64,000 nucleotides of DNA from Pelodera strongyloides (lineage: Eukaryota; Nematoda; Chromadorea; Rhabditida; Rhabditidae). Positions 11,940 through 25,794 of the stretch are shown here, piece by piece. Numbering within the stretch: the stretch's first letter is position 1; every line of letters begins with the position of its first letter. The stretch covers positions 62,001 through 126,000 of the forward strand of contig JAANDG010000434.1 of assembly GCA_036852015.1 (NCBI GenBank), given 5' to 3'. A model generated the notes under the pieces. It did no database searches and was not told the origin of the DNA. It saw only the letters and a program-made list of their open reading frames with translations. The position numbers and the translations under genes were made by a program.

Positions 11940-14900
11940 TTAAACCTTGTTCTTCTGGTCTGCAAAGAACTTTCTACTCAATGTGAGTGCTTCTTGTGCT
12001 GTTCCAACTCTCTTCAGTCTTGAGCCAATCCATTTCGATAGCTGACTAGACACATTTGGAGAACCGAACCTGAAACGAGACCAATATATAACCAGGTCTG
12101 ATCTTCCGATTCGGAAGGCTTGCGCCTTTCGCTCGCCTAAGGCCTGAACCTGGTTTAAAAAAAATCAACAATAGCGTTGTGTAATAACTAACGAAAAATA
12201 TCATCTGGAATATCCCACAAAAAAACCAGCAACGAAACTGGGAGGGTTAAATAACAGCACGCACAAATCGTTCACTCACAATATTGTACCGCTACACTTC
12301 AATCTACAGTAACCACAGGCAAAGAGCGCGGATTCAAATTGAAGAACCGTACCTCGCATCTATCAGAAACACTGCCGCATAATCATTCCTATGTCTGATC
12401 GCCCTTCCAACTGCCTGATTAACCGAATGCATGCACAATGATTCGTACAATTGGGCGCCAGAACCCTGCCGTGCCGATTCCAGAAACTAAAACATGATGA
12501 TAGATAGGTAACGATTTAATAGTTTGTGTTACAACATCTATTTAGGGAACACTGACGATTGTTCTTTGTTTTCAACAGGTAACCATAAACAAAAAAAAAA
12601 TTTCTGTGAAGCGAATGTCAGGACAGGGTGACCAATGACACGCACTATGCATGTACATCGACTGGCTTCCAGTCATATTTGGACACTATATCAGAAACCC
12701 GGAATTCTAATTAATTACCTTCATTTTCTCCTTCAATTCCACACTGTTCTTATTGGGATACGGCAATCCAATCATAACAACAGCACGGCCCAAATCGTCG
12801 GAGAAGTTGATGCCTTAACAGTAAAACCTTAATATTAATTCTCGTAATAATTCGTATAAAACTGGCAAACACAGTTCCAGACCAGTCTTACAAAAAAGGA
12901 GAGAAGAACAATTAAAAAAAATCAATGCATGAGAATTGAAAATGATTAGAAATCGCATAGACATATCAGCTGAAGAGAGGAAAATAGAGATGAAACGAGG
13001 AAACTAATAAGTGCCAACCCGTCTATTACACACCTTCACTAAGCTTTCCACCAACAACTGCACACAATAGGGCTCCCTTCGTCGTTTTAGCACATTTGGC
13101 AAATCGTTCCCACATTTGGGAACTATTTGGACCTCGTTCTTCCACGACAATACTCTTCACATCCTAGAAGAAAAAGTTGCAGCGGCAGTAATTTAAAGCG
13201 AAATACAAGCCGGTTTTTGAAGCGCATCGTAGACATTTGCGTTGTTACGTATTTATGCAAACTTACTCCCTTACTCGAATTTAGCTCGATTTTTATTCTA
13301 ATTATGTTCATTTGCATATGCTGCATGAGAATGCAGATCTACTCGATGTGTTTCAAAAACCGGGTGGTAATTCGCTTTAACGTTTCGTCTCATCACATTT
13401 TGTCTGACTAATGTCTGTCTGGACTCAGAGATCGACATTCAATATCTTTAGATTAGAATAAGATCTGCGATTAGACCCGACTATGGTAATAGTGCCGCAA
13501 CTAACTGCTTGTTCACAATTCAACTAATTTCTCGAGCACTGGCCACCGAACTCGTGGGGCACCATCATTCTTATGGTTGCAACATAAATTAGAATAAAAT
13601 CAAGCTAATTGAGCAAATTAGCATAAATCGTACAAACGATTAAAACCAGCCGGTATCGCTTTCAACAAAATCTTCACAAACTTACTATCAACAAAAAGGT
13701 AAACTAACCTGAAACTTGGCCATCAGTCCCGCCCTTTTAATCGATTCCATGAAGAAGGCCAGATAATCATAACTGGGAAAGAAAGCGACCACGCCATTTG
13801 GCACAGTGGCCACCTAAAAACATGCACCTTGCCTTGACAACTCGAGCGTTAGAGGTGTGGGCTTTGAGACGGAGAATCGTCTAATATCCAACGCGTACTG
13901 CTGGGTGCTTGTGACTCCTTAGGTTGGCATTCACGTTTGCCTACTCAAAAAAAAAAAACATTAAACTACTACTCAAAAAAGCACCAACCAGTTGCAAAAG
14001 CGTTTCAGCCAAAGATCGAATGAGCGTCTGATCGGATCGGGTCTGATACGTCAAAGTGAAGGGTCGGTTTTCTATCGTACGGCCTAAAAGATATGGTTAT
14101 AAAAAAGAAAAACAAGAAGGGATTAAGGGATGCAAATATGCAAATCTAACTAAAAAGATCGTTGAACCTCTCCCTCTCATTTTTTTTCTGTGCGGACTAC
14201 AGGGTATTAATAGGTAGGTCCTGAAGGACAGTCCTGCGCATTAGTCTTTTAAACAAACGAGCAACCACTCACCAATAGCCAGGGCACACAACTGATCATC
14301 ACCGATCACATGTGAGCACGAGAATCTTCTGATCTGTTGTGGTTCAACTCCTCCTCGATGAAGACAATCGATCAGAAGCTGCGAGGGCTCCATTGTACCA
14401 CCTGAGGGTAGAGATTAGAAGGCTTCATTCTAACAAAAGAGTAAACTCACTAAAGAGAAACCTAAGGACTGCACTTTATGAACTAACAATAAGAACGTCG
14501 GAGTAGAACTTCATCCCGATAAAATTTGCTAACTACTAAGAAAAACAACACCGATTCGAATTCAAGTCAAACAGGCAAAGCACACAGAAAATGCGTGCAC
14601 CTTTCAAATGAACAATTGAATTGCACTGAAATAAAACTCACCAACTAGCACAGTAGCTCTCGCCAGCTTTAGAGTATCGACCAACTTTGCTGCCGGATTT
14701 AACAAAATAAATCGGTACCTAAACATAAACTACATTAAAAAATGGGGACCTAAACATCAATAACTTCTTTTTCTTGACCTCCCTGGCGGTACCCCCGAAG
14801 CTTCTTGGGTGGTCTCAAGTATATGTTTACGTGCAGTACCCGTCATAATTTCCTGGGTGGTCCTCTTATTCAGTAATTCAAATAAACCCCACGGGTCGTC

Positions 14901-17900
14901 TCAACACCCTAGCATGTGGTTCGTGGTTCTACGCGTACGCCGCCTCCTTGATTGCAACAAAGTAAGCTTCTTGGGTGGTCCCAAGACTTGTTTATATGTA
15001 GCTTCCCGAATGGCACACATATACTAATTCCTAGCCTATGGTTCCCTGGTACACGTAAGCTTCATGCATGGTCCTCTTAATCAATAAGCTACTGGCGTGC
15101 GCTCGAGGCTCAACTTCTCGCCAATGGTGGTTCAATGTGGGCTCCCAGACGCAGATACCATCCGTAAATCTTCCTGAGTGGTCCTCTCAATCAATAGGCA
15201 TATAAGCTTCGTGGGTGGTCTCATCTCCCAATCTATGTCTCTTCTACGTGGCATCTCATATTTTACCCGTAAATCTTCCTGGGTGGTCTTCTCAATCAAT
15301 AAGCATATAAGCTTTGTGGGTGGTCTCATCTAAGCCATAAGCGTGGTCTCTCATCAATAGGCACATCTTCGTGGGTGGTCTCATCTCCCAGTCTATGTCG
15401 CTTCTACGTGGCATCTGATATATTACCCGCAAAACTTCTTGGGTGGTCCTCTCAATCAATAAGCACATAAGCTTCGTGGGCGGTCTCATCTCCTAGTCTA
15501 TGTCGCTTCTACGCGGCATCTCATATTTTACCCGTAAATCTTCCTGGGTGGTCTTCTCAATCAACAGGCACATGAGCTTCGTGGGTGGTCTCATCTCCCG
15601 TCTATGTCGCTTCTACGTGGCATCTGATATATTACCCGCAAAACTTCTTGGGTGGTCCTCTCAATCAATAAGCACATAAGCTTCGTGGGCGGTCTCATCT
15701 CCTAGTCTACGTCGCTTCTACATGGCATATCATGCACTTACACATCGAGCTTCTTGGGTGGTCCTCTTCATCAATAACCCACATAGGCTTCGTGTCGTGT
15801 GTGGTCTCAGCTGTCAATGTCGTTTAATAACGATCAATATGCCTACGCCTAGTGAACAAAGCCGTAGTGTCAAAAATCAATACCTGGCCGCGTCTTTTGT
15901 CTTTTCCAAAACTACTCGTCCATAATCACAATTGAAGCACAAACACTCCAAAAACTGTTTGACGGCAAAAAGTGGAGACGGGATTGGGCGATTTTCAGAT
16001 ACAACAGCCGGTGCCGAAGGTGCAGGAACCGCAGTGCCTGAAACTTATCGGAAGTCAAGTTGTTTTCGGTTATTTTCAAAAACTAGAGTACCTGTGCCAC
16101 ACGCCGCACTGGCCGCACTCAAAATAGACATCAGCACATCAATATACAGCTCCCATGGGCGCCAGAGTAACGTGTCCAGGGACACTAGACCTTAGAACAA
16201 GCATATAAACGCAAGGAAATTTGCATAGGCCAATGGGCAACTCGTAATTAGTTGACACTACTCATGTACTCATACAGATTACAGATCTAAGAGGACACAA
16301 AAGTAACAAAACTACAACGAAACTGTCTCATCCCCATACCACTATTCTTTTCATTCTCCTTCTTTTGCTTGTTCGCGGCGAGCAACTTGGCAACACCGCT
16401 CACTCTGGGCGCTACCTTAGGGTTCAACTCGCCTTTCTGGTACCTGAAAGGCGAAAAAAATGCATATCTTTACTTGGAATTCCACATAGAACAATCATTG
16501 CCAGAAAAGTAAGTCTACACACAAACACTACCATACCATAAGCTCAATCCTTGAACACACCTCAAAAAGAATCCATGAAACTTCCGACACAAATCAACAC
16601 TTTTGATGTAATGAACCAGTTTGAATATGTTGACATCCGTGAGTGAAAAACAAAAAAAAGCTGAAAAAAAATTAATATGTATATGTGACTATGACCATGT
16701 TTCAACCAAAAGTTTAATGTGCTAACGGTTTCGCGCAGGGCTTCTCTCTCTTGAGGACTACAAATACCGCAAACATTGAAAACCAACACAGAGGTAACAA
16801 GGAAAGAGTATAGAGTACAAAGCAAAAGTAAAAACACCGTTTACCTTAATCAAAAAGGACTGGATTGCAAAACAATCTTCTTTTGAGGTTTCCGCCCTTA
16901 TATATTTGTCGAGCCGTTCAAGGACCTAAAAGCAAAATTCTTAATATCTTAACAATATCCTACCGTAATCAATGTCCTTAGAGCAAGTTTCGAAGTGAAG
17001 GCAAACTTGTGACCAAATCCTTTACATACAATGTGACCGGAGCTAAGGAAGGTACTTTAACTAATTGACAATTATAAATATATCCAAACGAAGAACAAAA
17101 TCGTCAAAACCAACCGCTGCCAAATGTCGCATATACAGTAAATTCTTCGCCTTCAATCTTAATCGATACGTATCAATATACTGGCGAACTAATCGTAGTC
17201 CAAGGGTAATCGCCGGAGAGGAGAGTTCAGCCGAGTACAAAGATCCTGAACAAACAATTGTTAAAGAACAAAAAGAGGAATCAACGCTGTTACATTTTAG
17301 ATTTTAGTGAAACATCGAGTATACGTCAGCCCTCAGCCCATAAAATTTGTCGACAAATAACCCTAAGCATAATCATAGTTCCCTCCCCGGTTCTCACCGA
17401 CTGTTTGTAACACATTATGCGCCTCATCAAGGATTAACACGTTATCTTTGAGATCAATTCCCCATGCGGCTCGTGTATCTTCGTGCAGCGCGACCTAAAA
17501 ACGAACATTTTTTTAAGTTTGAGGTGTCTTTGTTAGACTCTGAACCTGACCCGCATGGTGCACCGCAGACTTTCCCGCATGGTGCGGGTTTACAGGTCCG
17601 CACTTGCGGGAAAGTCTGCGGTGCACCGTGCGGATATGTCTGCAGGGGGAAAAAATTCGAAAAATAATTTAATGATTGTTTATTGTGTAATTTAGTATAT
17701 TACATATTATGTGCCATGTAGAACACTTCACATAACATATATTCTATGAATAAAGCCTCATAAGACATAAGCACATGGGTGGAATTGAACCCTGACCACT
17801 CATCTGTAGTCAGCGCCTTCAACCGCACATGTGGCAAAAGGACGGAAAGGCGGAGACGTCTCTCCGCTGGCAGTCATTTGGACTATGTCCTAAGCGTTTT

Positions 17901-20900
17901 AGGGAGGCAACTTTTTTGCGTGGCGGGTTTGTCTGCAGGAAACCATGCGGGTATGTCTGCGGGAAAGTCTGCGGGTATGTCTGCGGGAAAGTCTGCGCCT
18001 CGGGTTATGTCTGCGGGAAAGTCTGCCGCATGGTTGGGCGAACAAAAGTGTCGCAATGTGTAATTTCAGCGAGTTTCCGCATGATGGCAGAGTATGCGGG
18101 AAAGTATGCAGCTCTGCGGGAAAGTCTGCGCGCACGCCACACCATGCGGGAAAGTATGCACGCACGCCCAAAACGTGCGGGAAAGTATGCGCCGCACTAT
18201 GCGCCCCAGAACGTAGTAGCGCGCTTGTCTTTAATATATCGCTCTTTGTTATATCGCTCGATAGCTCTTTGTTAGATCGCCTTACACAAGCTGTTTATAA
18301 ACTTAAACTGTTTGTGAGCACCTCTCCCTCATCAAATAATACATCTTGTCGCGAGTTACGGCGACCTGTCACTTAATGTTTTTGTTATTCAAACTATTCA
18401 AGTAAGCAACATTTTATCTATTACGCACTCATTCTGAGACCGTATTCACCAGAACAGAGGGAACCCTCCCTAAGCTCATGAGCGCTCTGAATCTCTTTTG
18501 TTTTCGCACTCTTTAGCTCCCTGGGGAGGTCAGGGAGGGCACCCTGTGTGTTGGTGAATACGGCCATCTGAAGATCGTAACACTTACTTGGTATGGTAAA
18601 AGAACAAGCTGACACATCGGAATCGAGTTCCTCGACGCAAAATAAGGACATCCAACGGCCTGGCGTCCAGTATTGTATACCGACGATGGTCGATTATCAG
18701 TACCTAAAATATGCGCCCAATTATACGATAGGCATAGACATAGAGACGTCCAGGCCATACATATATGACAACAACATGACATGTAGATATACATACAGAA
18801 GCCAGAAGACTTATTCGCTCACTCCCATTCAGAACGCTACATCACAAGGATTATTTTGAATACCAGCTGGACGTTTATCACTCTCAAAAGTCAAAAGTCT
18901 CAAAAAGAGCACAACTTCGTGAAACACCTCAGAGATTAAAGCGAATGCTAGCCTCTTTGGAAATTTGCATATGATAAGCAAATCCTATGTATCCTAGCTA
19001 ATTTTGTACGATTGCCGTGGTGGCCGATCGTACAAATTAATAGGATACATAGGATTTGCTTATATGCATTTTACCAAGGGCTACATTTCGCTTTAAATAA
19101 ACAGAAAGATTATAGACTATTGCTAAAACAATATCTTACCCGCCAAAATCCCATTCATCACTTCTTCGATATTCGACTGTTTATAATACGAACACGATTG
19201 TTTACAGGACTTCGTGGACGCGGTTCCCTGAAATTGAAATCTCACGCTTATCAAAGAAATTAGTGATTGGTACCTGAAAAATCTCACCAAACATGAATTC
19301 ATGAAGCTGAAACTACAAGCTACAAAAAAAAAGATATAAAATTACATATTACATTTCTAGCTTGCCTTTAAGCTTGTCACTTGTCACAAATGAGTGAATC
19401 ACGGAAATTCAAGTCTGATACGTATGCTAATTATGGCACGAGTGATACTATATTCACATAATACGCTAGGAAACCCACTTACTTTTTACCTCTTACCTCA
19501 TATGCATTTGTTCAACTACGAGATGATGCATATCGTAGACAAACATACCATGCGCATAAGACAAACGTACCGCTAATCGAGTAAAATGCTACCGTAAGAC
19601 TTCTCACCTCGTCGCCCTTACTCTTCTTCGATGAACCTCCATTCTTACGCAATTCCATACACTTTTCATTCACCAAATGTGCCAACTTCAATTTTCTGAC
19701 GTCATCATTTGCGCACAAAGTTTGACGAGAGGCCGCCGTTACAACACGTGGTCGGAATCTGAATCACACATTTAAAGCGGTATTGCACGGGGGTTTGTCA
19801 AGTGTATACTGGACAGCTGCAGTATCATGTGTCAGACATTCACTGACGAAAATCTGTGTACCACACGTCACCCCGACTAAAAGAAATCTTTACATCTTAT
19901 CAGAACAAGTAGTAGCATCTTTTCCATTATGAGCGCACATTTTTGCTTGCCCGTTTAACCATTCAAATCTTTCATACCATTAACAAGAATCAAAACAGAC
20001 AACGAGGCAACCGCCTGAAGTTTTAAAACTTAAAACTCACAAATTTGTTATATGTTACAACATAATGTTTCACGTATTCTATTAGTATATTTCAATCACA
20101 TTAGCCGTGTTAAATTATTAAATCGTGGCTGTTTTCGGAATGACCCAATAAAGAAGTATATCTAGGTGCCAATAAACGGCACATAAACTGTCACAAAGTT
20201 TTCACATCAAAATACCTCGTTTTCTGCAACTCATCAACGATCTGCTCCAGTTGTGAATGTGTACGGCTGGCGTAGAAAATCTGAACATATAATCAAGTAG
20301 AGCCTCAGCTGTAGAGCCACACCACCAGTATACAAAGCATTAGCTCCCATACCATTAAAGAACTGGTATGCTTAATCAAGAAAAATTTGAGAATAAAATC
20401 AGGAAAGATTAAACACAGATACTTACCTTAGTCACCTTCAACGGTTCTTCTTGTTCCTCTGAAGCGACGTCCTCTTCGTTTGAATCGTAGTCTTCGGGCG
20501 GAGCCACCTTGAAGAAAGATAGTTAAACGCAATCACTAATCACAAATCTCCCCCGCATTTCAACAGTAAAAATGTTTTCAGAGCACGACAGTATTCACTA
20601 ATTCATTCAACGAGAAATCGCCCTGTTTTTCAAGTTCAATTTGGCAATAGAAAGAACGTGACTTCATGATGATCCATAAAATTATCATATATTTGCTATT
20701 TTTTAAATCACAATAAAAAAGCAAACACGAAGTGGTCATTCACACGGGGTGGTCACAAGCTTTTATTCTTTGCTTGTCCTGAACGAGAAGGGTTTCAGCG
20801 CACTGCTCCCTTCTTCAAATTATGCACGTAGACCACACCTCATCATCGTCCTTATTCTCCTTGTTCAAATTAATTTTATCATCATCTTCGGTACTTGCGT

Positions 20901-22036
20901 GCGCTCTTCTCTTTCGTCCAGATACGACGTTATCACGGGCTTGAAGGATACGATCCTCTACACGCCTGTAAAGTAGTATTCAACGGTTAATTCGTGAAAT
21001 CGACTGCAATCCTCAGCTCTCCAACAAAAGTTACCTCAGTGTTAAATTCTCGACTCACTTCTCGATAAGTTACTGCAAGGCTAAGGCTAACTGTCCTGAA
21101 AAGATACCCCAGAGTTAAATTATAACCGATGCATCTCCGACAACAGCTCCCATAGCATTTTTCAACAACTTGAGATCTTGCTTTATGAAAAAAAGCTTGC
21201 CGTCGCGACAGCTAACATTTACCAGAACCGAGATTGAGTTTTTATAACACACACATACTACAGACTAAGGACACTAACCGCAAGTACTCTAGTCGGTCTT
21301 TGGCATCCTCAACGTCTTTACTCTTCTCGAGTTTTCGCTTGTAATCGGCAATCCAATCGTCAGATTCTAAAAATAAAACGTATTTCGTTGGAAAAGTCGG
21401 CTAAACTCCCAGGAAATAGAACAAAATATACAGTACTTCGAATTTGGAATTACCAGCTAACCCAGTAACGACTGCACGCTGAGGACAGCAATGACTAAGT
21501 CGGTGAGCTAACCTCTTCACCAATTATCAGGTAACTTACCAATAACCATAAACCAATCAATACAATACCTCTCTCTTCCTCCTTTTTCTCTCTGCTCCCT
21601 ACAAGTTTCTCAGTCTCTATCCGCTCTTTCTTCTCTACTTCCTCCAGCCATGTCATCGTTGAACAAATTACAGACAACGATTTTCCTGTTCCAGTTGGTG
21701 ACTCAAAAATACCGATCTATAAAGTTATACATTTTATCATAAAAAGCCAATTTCCCTTTTTTGGGAACCTGCGGTCTCACATCCAACCGTTATGTCTAAT
21801 AGTAATATCTTTTCTAAGAGTTGCTTCGACAATCAGTTCCCTCTACCGATAAATGCATCTTACTTAATTCATAACTCTACGCCCTACAGTACTCCTTCAT
21901 AAGATTAACCGACGGTTTACGTAACTCTCAACTAAAACAGACGAACCTGCTTATTCTCAATACATTCTTTAATTTCCTTCATCAGTTTCAGCTGAATATC
22001 ATACGGTGGATATGGAAATGAGAATTCATTTTCCAT
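11940..22036 (-). CDS. DDX11: DDX11/CHL1 Fe-S DNA helicase
   Basis: Twenty-three exons join in frame to 840 residues: 21947-22036, 21569-21716, 21279-21366, 20839-20965, 20427-20507, 20216-20280, 19608-19758, 19140-19227, 18588-18703, 17398-17494, 17115-17245, 16838-16925, 16561-16660, 16340-16443, 15884-16037, 14642-14718, 14273-14401, 13989-14083, 13709-13813, 13034-13163, 12719-12813, 12353-12486, 11940-12069. Seen: Q-motif region FPYPPYDIQ, Walker A SPTGTGK (36-42), motif Ia SRTHSQL, four iron-sulphur Cys (214, 232, 262, 298), DEAH (341-344), GGKLSEGINF and [12 protein letters not shown]. The family is a 5'-3' XPD-like helicase acting in sister-chromatid cohesion and fork repair. Length is near human DDX11 (about 900). 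The ATG lies 10 bases behind TTTTTTTCAG. Introns carry MITEs and minisatellites. Confidence 0.95.
13193..13380 (+). mobile_element. TTAA MITE, family A (complete copy)
   Basis: It starts TTAAAGCGAAATACAAGCCG and ends GGTAATTCGCTTTAA, 188 bases including both TTAA flanks. It contains TTACGTATTTATGCAAACTT and TCATTTGCATATGCTGCATG. It sits in a DDX11 intron between exons 13034-13163 and 13709-13813. Confidence 0.85.
13585..13665 (-). mobile_element. Family A MITE fragment
   Basis: A partial copy in the same DDX11 intron: CATAAATTAGAATAAAATCA, AGCAAATTAGCATAAATCG and CCAGCCGGTATCGCTTT match the family in inverted order. The outer half is missing. Confidence 0.6.
14790..15815. repeat. Minisatellite, unit about 105 bases
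   Basis: Tandem copies of a unit with CTTCGTGGGTGGTCTCATCT, CTATGTCGCTTCTACGTGGC and CTTCTTGGGTGGTCCTCTCA fill most of a DDX11 intron. Copies from about 15367 repeat every 103-106 bases (15367, 15472, 15575, 15681); earlier ones are more diverged. The open frames over it on the minus strand repeat the same peptide and are not genes. Confidence 0.9.
17530..18205. repeat. TGCGGGAAAGTCTGC repeat field
   Basis: Within a DDX11 intron, GCGGGAAAGTCTGC recurs many times (17946-18025 and 18095-18190) alternating with GCGGGTATGTCTGC and GCGGGAAAGTATGC. At 17549-17637 two inverted arms (CGCATGGTGCACCGCAGACT and AGTCTGCGGTGCACCGTGCG) face each other. A solo arm lies at 22188-22211, upstream of DDX11. 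High G+C contrasts with the surrounding DNA. Overlapping open frames here are products of the repeats. Confidence 0.85.
17776..17838 (-). repeat. tRNA-like fragment (possible SINE)
   Basis: On the minus strand the segment reads GGTTGAAGGCGCTGAC, a spacer, then GGTCAGGGTTCAATTCCACC. The last part is a good B-box/T-arm of a tRNA gene; the A-box side is imperfect and no full cloverleaf folds by eye. It may be a decayed tRNA-derived SINE rather than a functional tRNA. Confidence 0.4.
18438..18565. mobile_element. GGCCGTATTCACC inverted-repeat element (copy 2)
   Basis: It starts GACCGTATTCACCAGAACAG and ends TGTTGGTGAATACGGCC; inner arms AGGGAACCCTCCCTAAGC and GTCAGGGAGGGCACCCT match. It lies in a DDX11 intron about 20 bases from exon 18588-18703. 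Confidence 0.75.
18936..19096. mobile_element. TTAA palindromic MITE, family B (copy 1)
   Basis: It starts TTAAAGCGAATGC and ends ATTTCGCTTTAA. Inner arms GCAAATCCTATGTATCCTA and TAGGATACATAGGATTTGC are complementary over most of the element, but this copy has small deletions and is more decayed than the one at 38091. It lies in a DDX11 intron. Confidence 0.85.
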
Positions 22037-22924
22037 CACCGAAACCTGAAAAAAATGTGATTTTGTCTGTAGTATTTGTAGTTTTTGTCTGTAGTACAGT
22101 ATTTGTCAACTCTTACTGTATAAATTACCAAAGCTACTTGCACATAAATTAATTCACAAAGCTAATTAATGCACTACTCTGCAACTGACCCGCACGGTGC
22201 ACCGCAGACTTTACTCAGTCAACTAGTAATTACAGAGCACAAAAAAAGCCCCACCAGTTATAAAGTACCGATTTTTACTTATACTATGGAAACCCCGTTG
22301 CTATATACATCAAGTCGGTTACTCGCCCTCCCAAGTAAGTAATCAATTGAATGCAAACAAACACAAACAAAAGATTAGACAATAATGAATACCAAGGTTT
22401 ATTTTTCAAAAAAAAAAATAGAATTTCACAGGAAAAGGTATACCAATCAAAATCTCACTCAAACAAACATCACTTTAGCTTAACTGTCAAAAATATTAGA
22501 AATTCATATAAAACCGCAAAACAAATGAGATTTTCGTAATTTTTTACCAGTATTTTAACAATAACCGAGGGCAAATACGTCAACGCCGAACAGAATTTTT
22601 AAATTTAAAACAGTATATAAACGTATTGGTTAGTATAGAAACGATAGTATAGTATGCCTTACACAAAGCCGCTAAGCTAACCGATTACCGCGTTAAACAA
22701 ATATCAAAAAGTGAAAAGTTGGAAATTTGTTGGAATTTAACTTGGACAATGTTAGTTTCTTACAAATTAGGGTCTATTTACTCGAGTTCGGGTTAGGCGC
22801 ACAGTATCTCAAATCTCAAATTAATGATGAAGAATTACGATTGCAGGGTACTGATTACTCACGAATTCAGCGAACATCACATCTTAATTACTTACGATTC
22901 CACACTAGGTCATCATCCCATTAC
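22037..22924. other. Spacer between HAT1 and DDX11
   Basis: 888 bases, AT-rich, separate the HAT1 stop from the DDX11 ATG on the same strand. It includes a solo copy of the GGTGCACCGCAGACTTT arm at 22188-22211. Small frames at 22351-22539 and 22727-23036 are not supported. A T-rich tract and TTTTTTTCAG lie just before the DDX11 ATG on the minus strand, fit for a trans-splice site. Confidence 0.5.
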
Positions 22925-25794
22925 TCAAAAGATTTCAGGGTACGTCTTGATTCGGTCAATGGTTCTCCTGTATTCCTCAACACACTGCTCAAACTGTTTC
23001 TGTAGTTGCTCCAGTTTCTGCTCTTTCGTGAGCTGAGTCGCTGCGAGCTAAAAATCATGATCATGTTTTACAGACTGTTTGACAAAATATACTAATTTGG
23101 AGTCGCAGCCGTATCTCATCAAAAGTCCATAGAATTCATTGCATCTAAAAACCACATGGATCAAAATTACCTTTCACGTTTTCACTCAATGTGGGGAATC
23201 GATTACTGCAGCCACTCAACGTATAACACCTCCACCCCACGACATGTCATCAAACGATCAAACCACGAGGGCAAACGTAAACTATCCTACTTTTTTGAAA
23301 GATATTATTAATTAAACCCTCTGCAAATCTGACTTACCATCAAAAAATGAAAGATATAGCTTACTTGACTCAACTCCTCGCTATCCAGTGTCTTGGTCAA
23401 CTTCACCCAATCTCTCTGATCACGTCGGACTGGGGCCTCCAGACGACGCTTCACGTCCAGTCGATAGGCCTGAATGGAAACGTTATCATAATAAAGTTTT
23501 CTTCATATGTTAATTGTTAATATATTCAAACTACTCACAATCTCATGTCAACAGAGGGCATATTCACCACTCGTTTCCCCAAGGGGAATTTCCTGCCCTT
23601 TTCTCTGTGAGTCTCACATTAGAATGCTATTTTCTGTCCCTAGGGAATATTTTTCCCCGAGGAAATCGTAGTGGTGAATGTGGACTCAGAGACTCAGATA
23701 AAGTGGAACAAAATATAGAACTTTAGATACAACATCTCACAAAGTAAATAAAAATACCTTCATTTCCTCTGCGTCTGCAACGTTCGTAACCATAAGACGA
23801 AGGATTTCATACACACGTCTCACTTGCCGCTGAAAGATCGAAGTACGTGTAAAGATATAAAGTAAAAAATGACTTCGTGTTATTAAAGCGCAGAGTATGT
23901 ACATGCCCTAAGAGTAGAGGGGAAAATGCGGGGCCTAGTCCGAATAGGCTAATACGAGCTCGTCGCCGTTTCTACACAGAAAATTTGTGCAGCAAAATTC
24001 AAAAAGCTTACGAGACAAATTGACCACATCACAATTTCTCAATACATAATTTAGCCCCTGAAACATCAAGATTTAAATATGCTCCAAAAAATTTTCCTCA
24101 AATAACACCAAGTTACCCCAGACACTACTTATTTCCGTGAGCTAATCTGCTAATCGAAACATACCCTGTTCAGTTTGAATTTCTCTTGTGCAATATCCTT
24201 CATTTCATCGCAAAATCCTTGTTTCAGCTGTTCGGGGGCAAATTCGGGCAACTTCATACAATTCACGCAATCAACGTAATCACGAAGTGCGACGAAAAGA
24301 TCTGCTGGATCTTCGACTGCAAATTTGCACAATAAACCAAAACGGAGACGGCTTGCTGAACCCTATCTATACAGCTGTACAGCTGTACTGATACTTATAA
24401 TTTATATGACTTCTTATTTCTTATTTGCATTACCTTACTTGTCGAAGCATTGATTATTATCAAACAAGGCTATAAATATTTTACACGCCTTTATTCAATT
24501 GTGGTACAACACAGTTTTCAAAGTTGCCTACTGACCAGAGTACAAGCCAGATAATCTGTATATTGCTTATACACTTATACACTGTAATGGAGGAGAAAGT
24601 GATAAAAAAATATACAGACATATGAAGCGAACCGCAAAGTGAATTGCAAGAATTTCCAAAAAAAAAATACTGGCTAAAACGCTCAAAAGGCAATAAGAAG
24701 TCAACATACCAGTGATATCGCGCACAGTTTTCATCGTCCAAATATCGTTGTAGACCGACTGGAGGAGTTTTGCACCATTTCCTTGAGCTCTAAAGCAAAG
24801 CTTTGTATAAGTCACACAGGAAAACGGAAACACGAAAAAAACACGGGTTTTGTGAAAAAACACAACGAAAAACCCGAACATGCTCCAAAAAACACCGATC
24901 ACTGATGATCCGTGTTTTTTTCGACCAAGTTCCGTGCTTATTTGGTGTCTGCACCAAAAAAACACGGGTTTTTACTAAAATCTGAAAAATAATACATAAG
25001 AAAATCGTCGATTATGTTCGAAAAAAACACGGATCATGAGCGGGTTTTTCGATGATCATGTTCCGTGTTTTTTTGGTGTTTTCCATTTCCTATGCAACTC
25101 GTAGAGCTTTTAAGTGCACGTTCGCGAACGTGGAAAGTACGAAAGTGTAATTCAAGTGCACGTTCGCCGAATTCCATGTGAAGCACGTTGCAAAACCGGT
25201 GCGCACCTAGATACTCAACTAAAAATTGATGCATTTGGTGTCTTCGTGCTGAAACTCTTATTTGCGCTCATACTGTAGCGAGTTTCAAAAACCGCTTATA
25301 TATGGAATGCGAACGTGCACTTGAATTACAATTTCGCGCTTTCCACGTCTTAAAAGCTCCATCAGTAATCCCATATCCTAATTCCTAATCACAATCACGG
25401 AAACACGGTAAATACGAATTCTCTAACAATCATTAAGATATTAAACAGTCTCAAACATTCGCAAGGAAGGATTCAAGATTACGAATCAAGATCGTATTGT
25501 TCAAATTTCACTCAACAAATGATCACCAACCTGTACTGTGGAAGCAGCATCATATGCGCAATTCTTGGTCTTTCGTGTTCGGGGTAAGCGTAGAAACGAT
25601 AAATGGACACGTATCCGGCAAGGGAATATCGAATTTTACCATCACCCTCGGAAGACGTTCTCGTTTCGAACCTGATGCAAAAAAAAAGGATTTTAAATGT
25701 TTTGATGAAGTGGCCTTATTTAATGTATTAAAATAAAACTCACCGAATATAATACGGACCAACCACTAGGCGCTTAAGCGCTTTCGCATGTTCC

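Noticed and set aside
15132..15489. Two 65-codon minus-strand frames
   Set aside because: They translate the 105-base minisatellite and repeat the same peptide.
17776..17838. A functional tRNA gene
   Set aside because: Only the T-arm/B-box side is good; no acceptor stem or anticodon arm folds by eye.
17829..18376. Cys-rich frames of 143 and 148 codons
   Set aside because: The cysteines come from the GCGGGAAAGTCTGC repeat field inside a DDX11 intron, not from a secreted protein.
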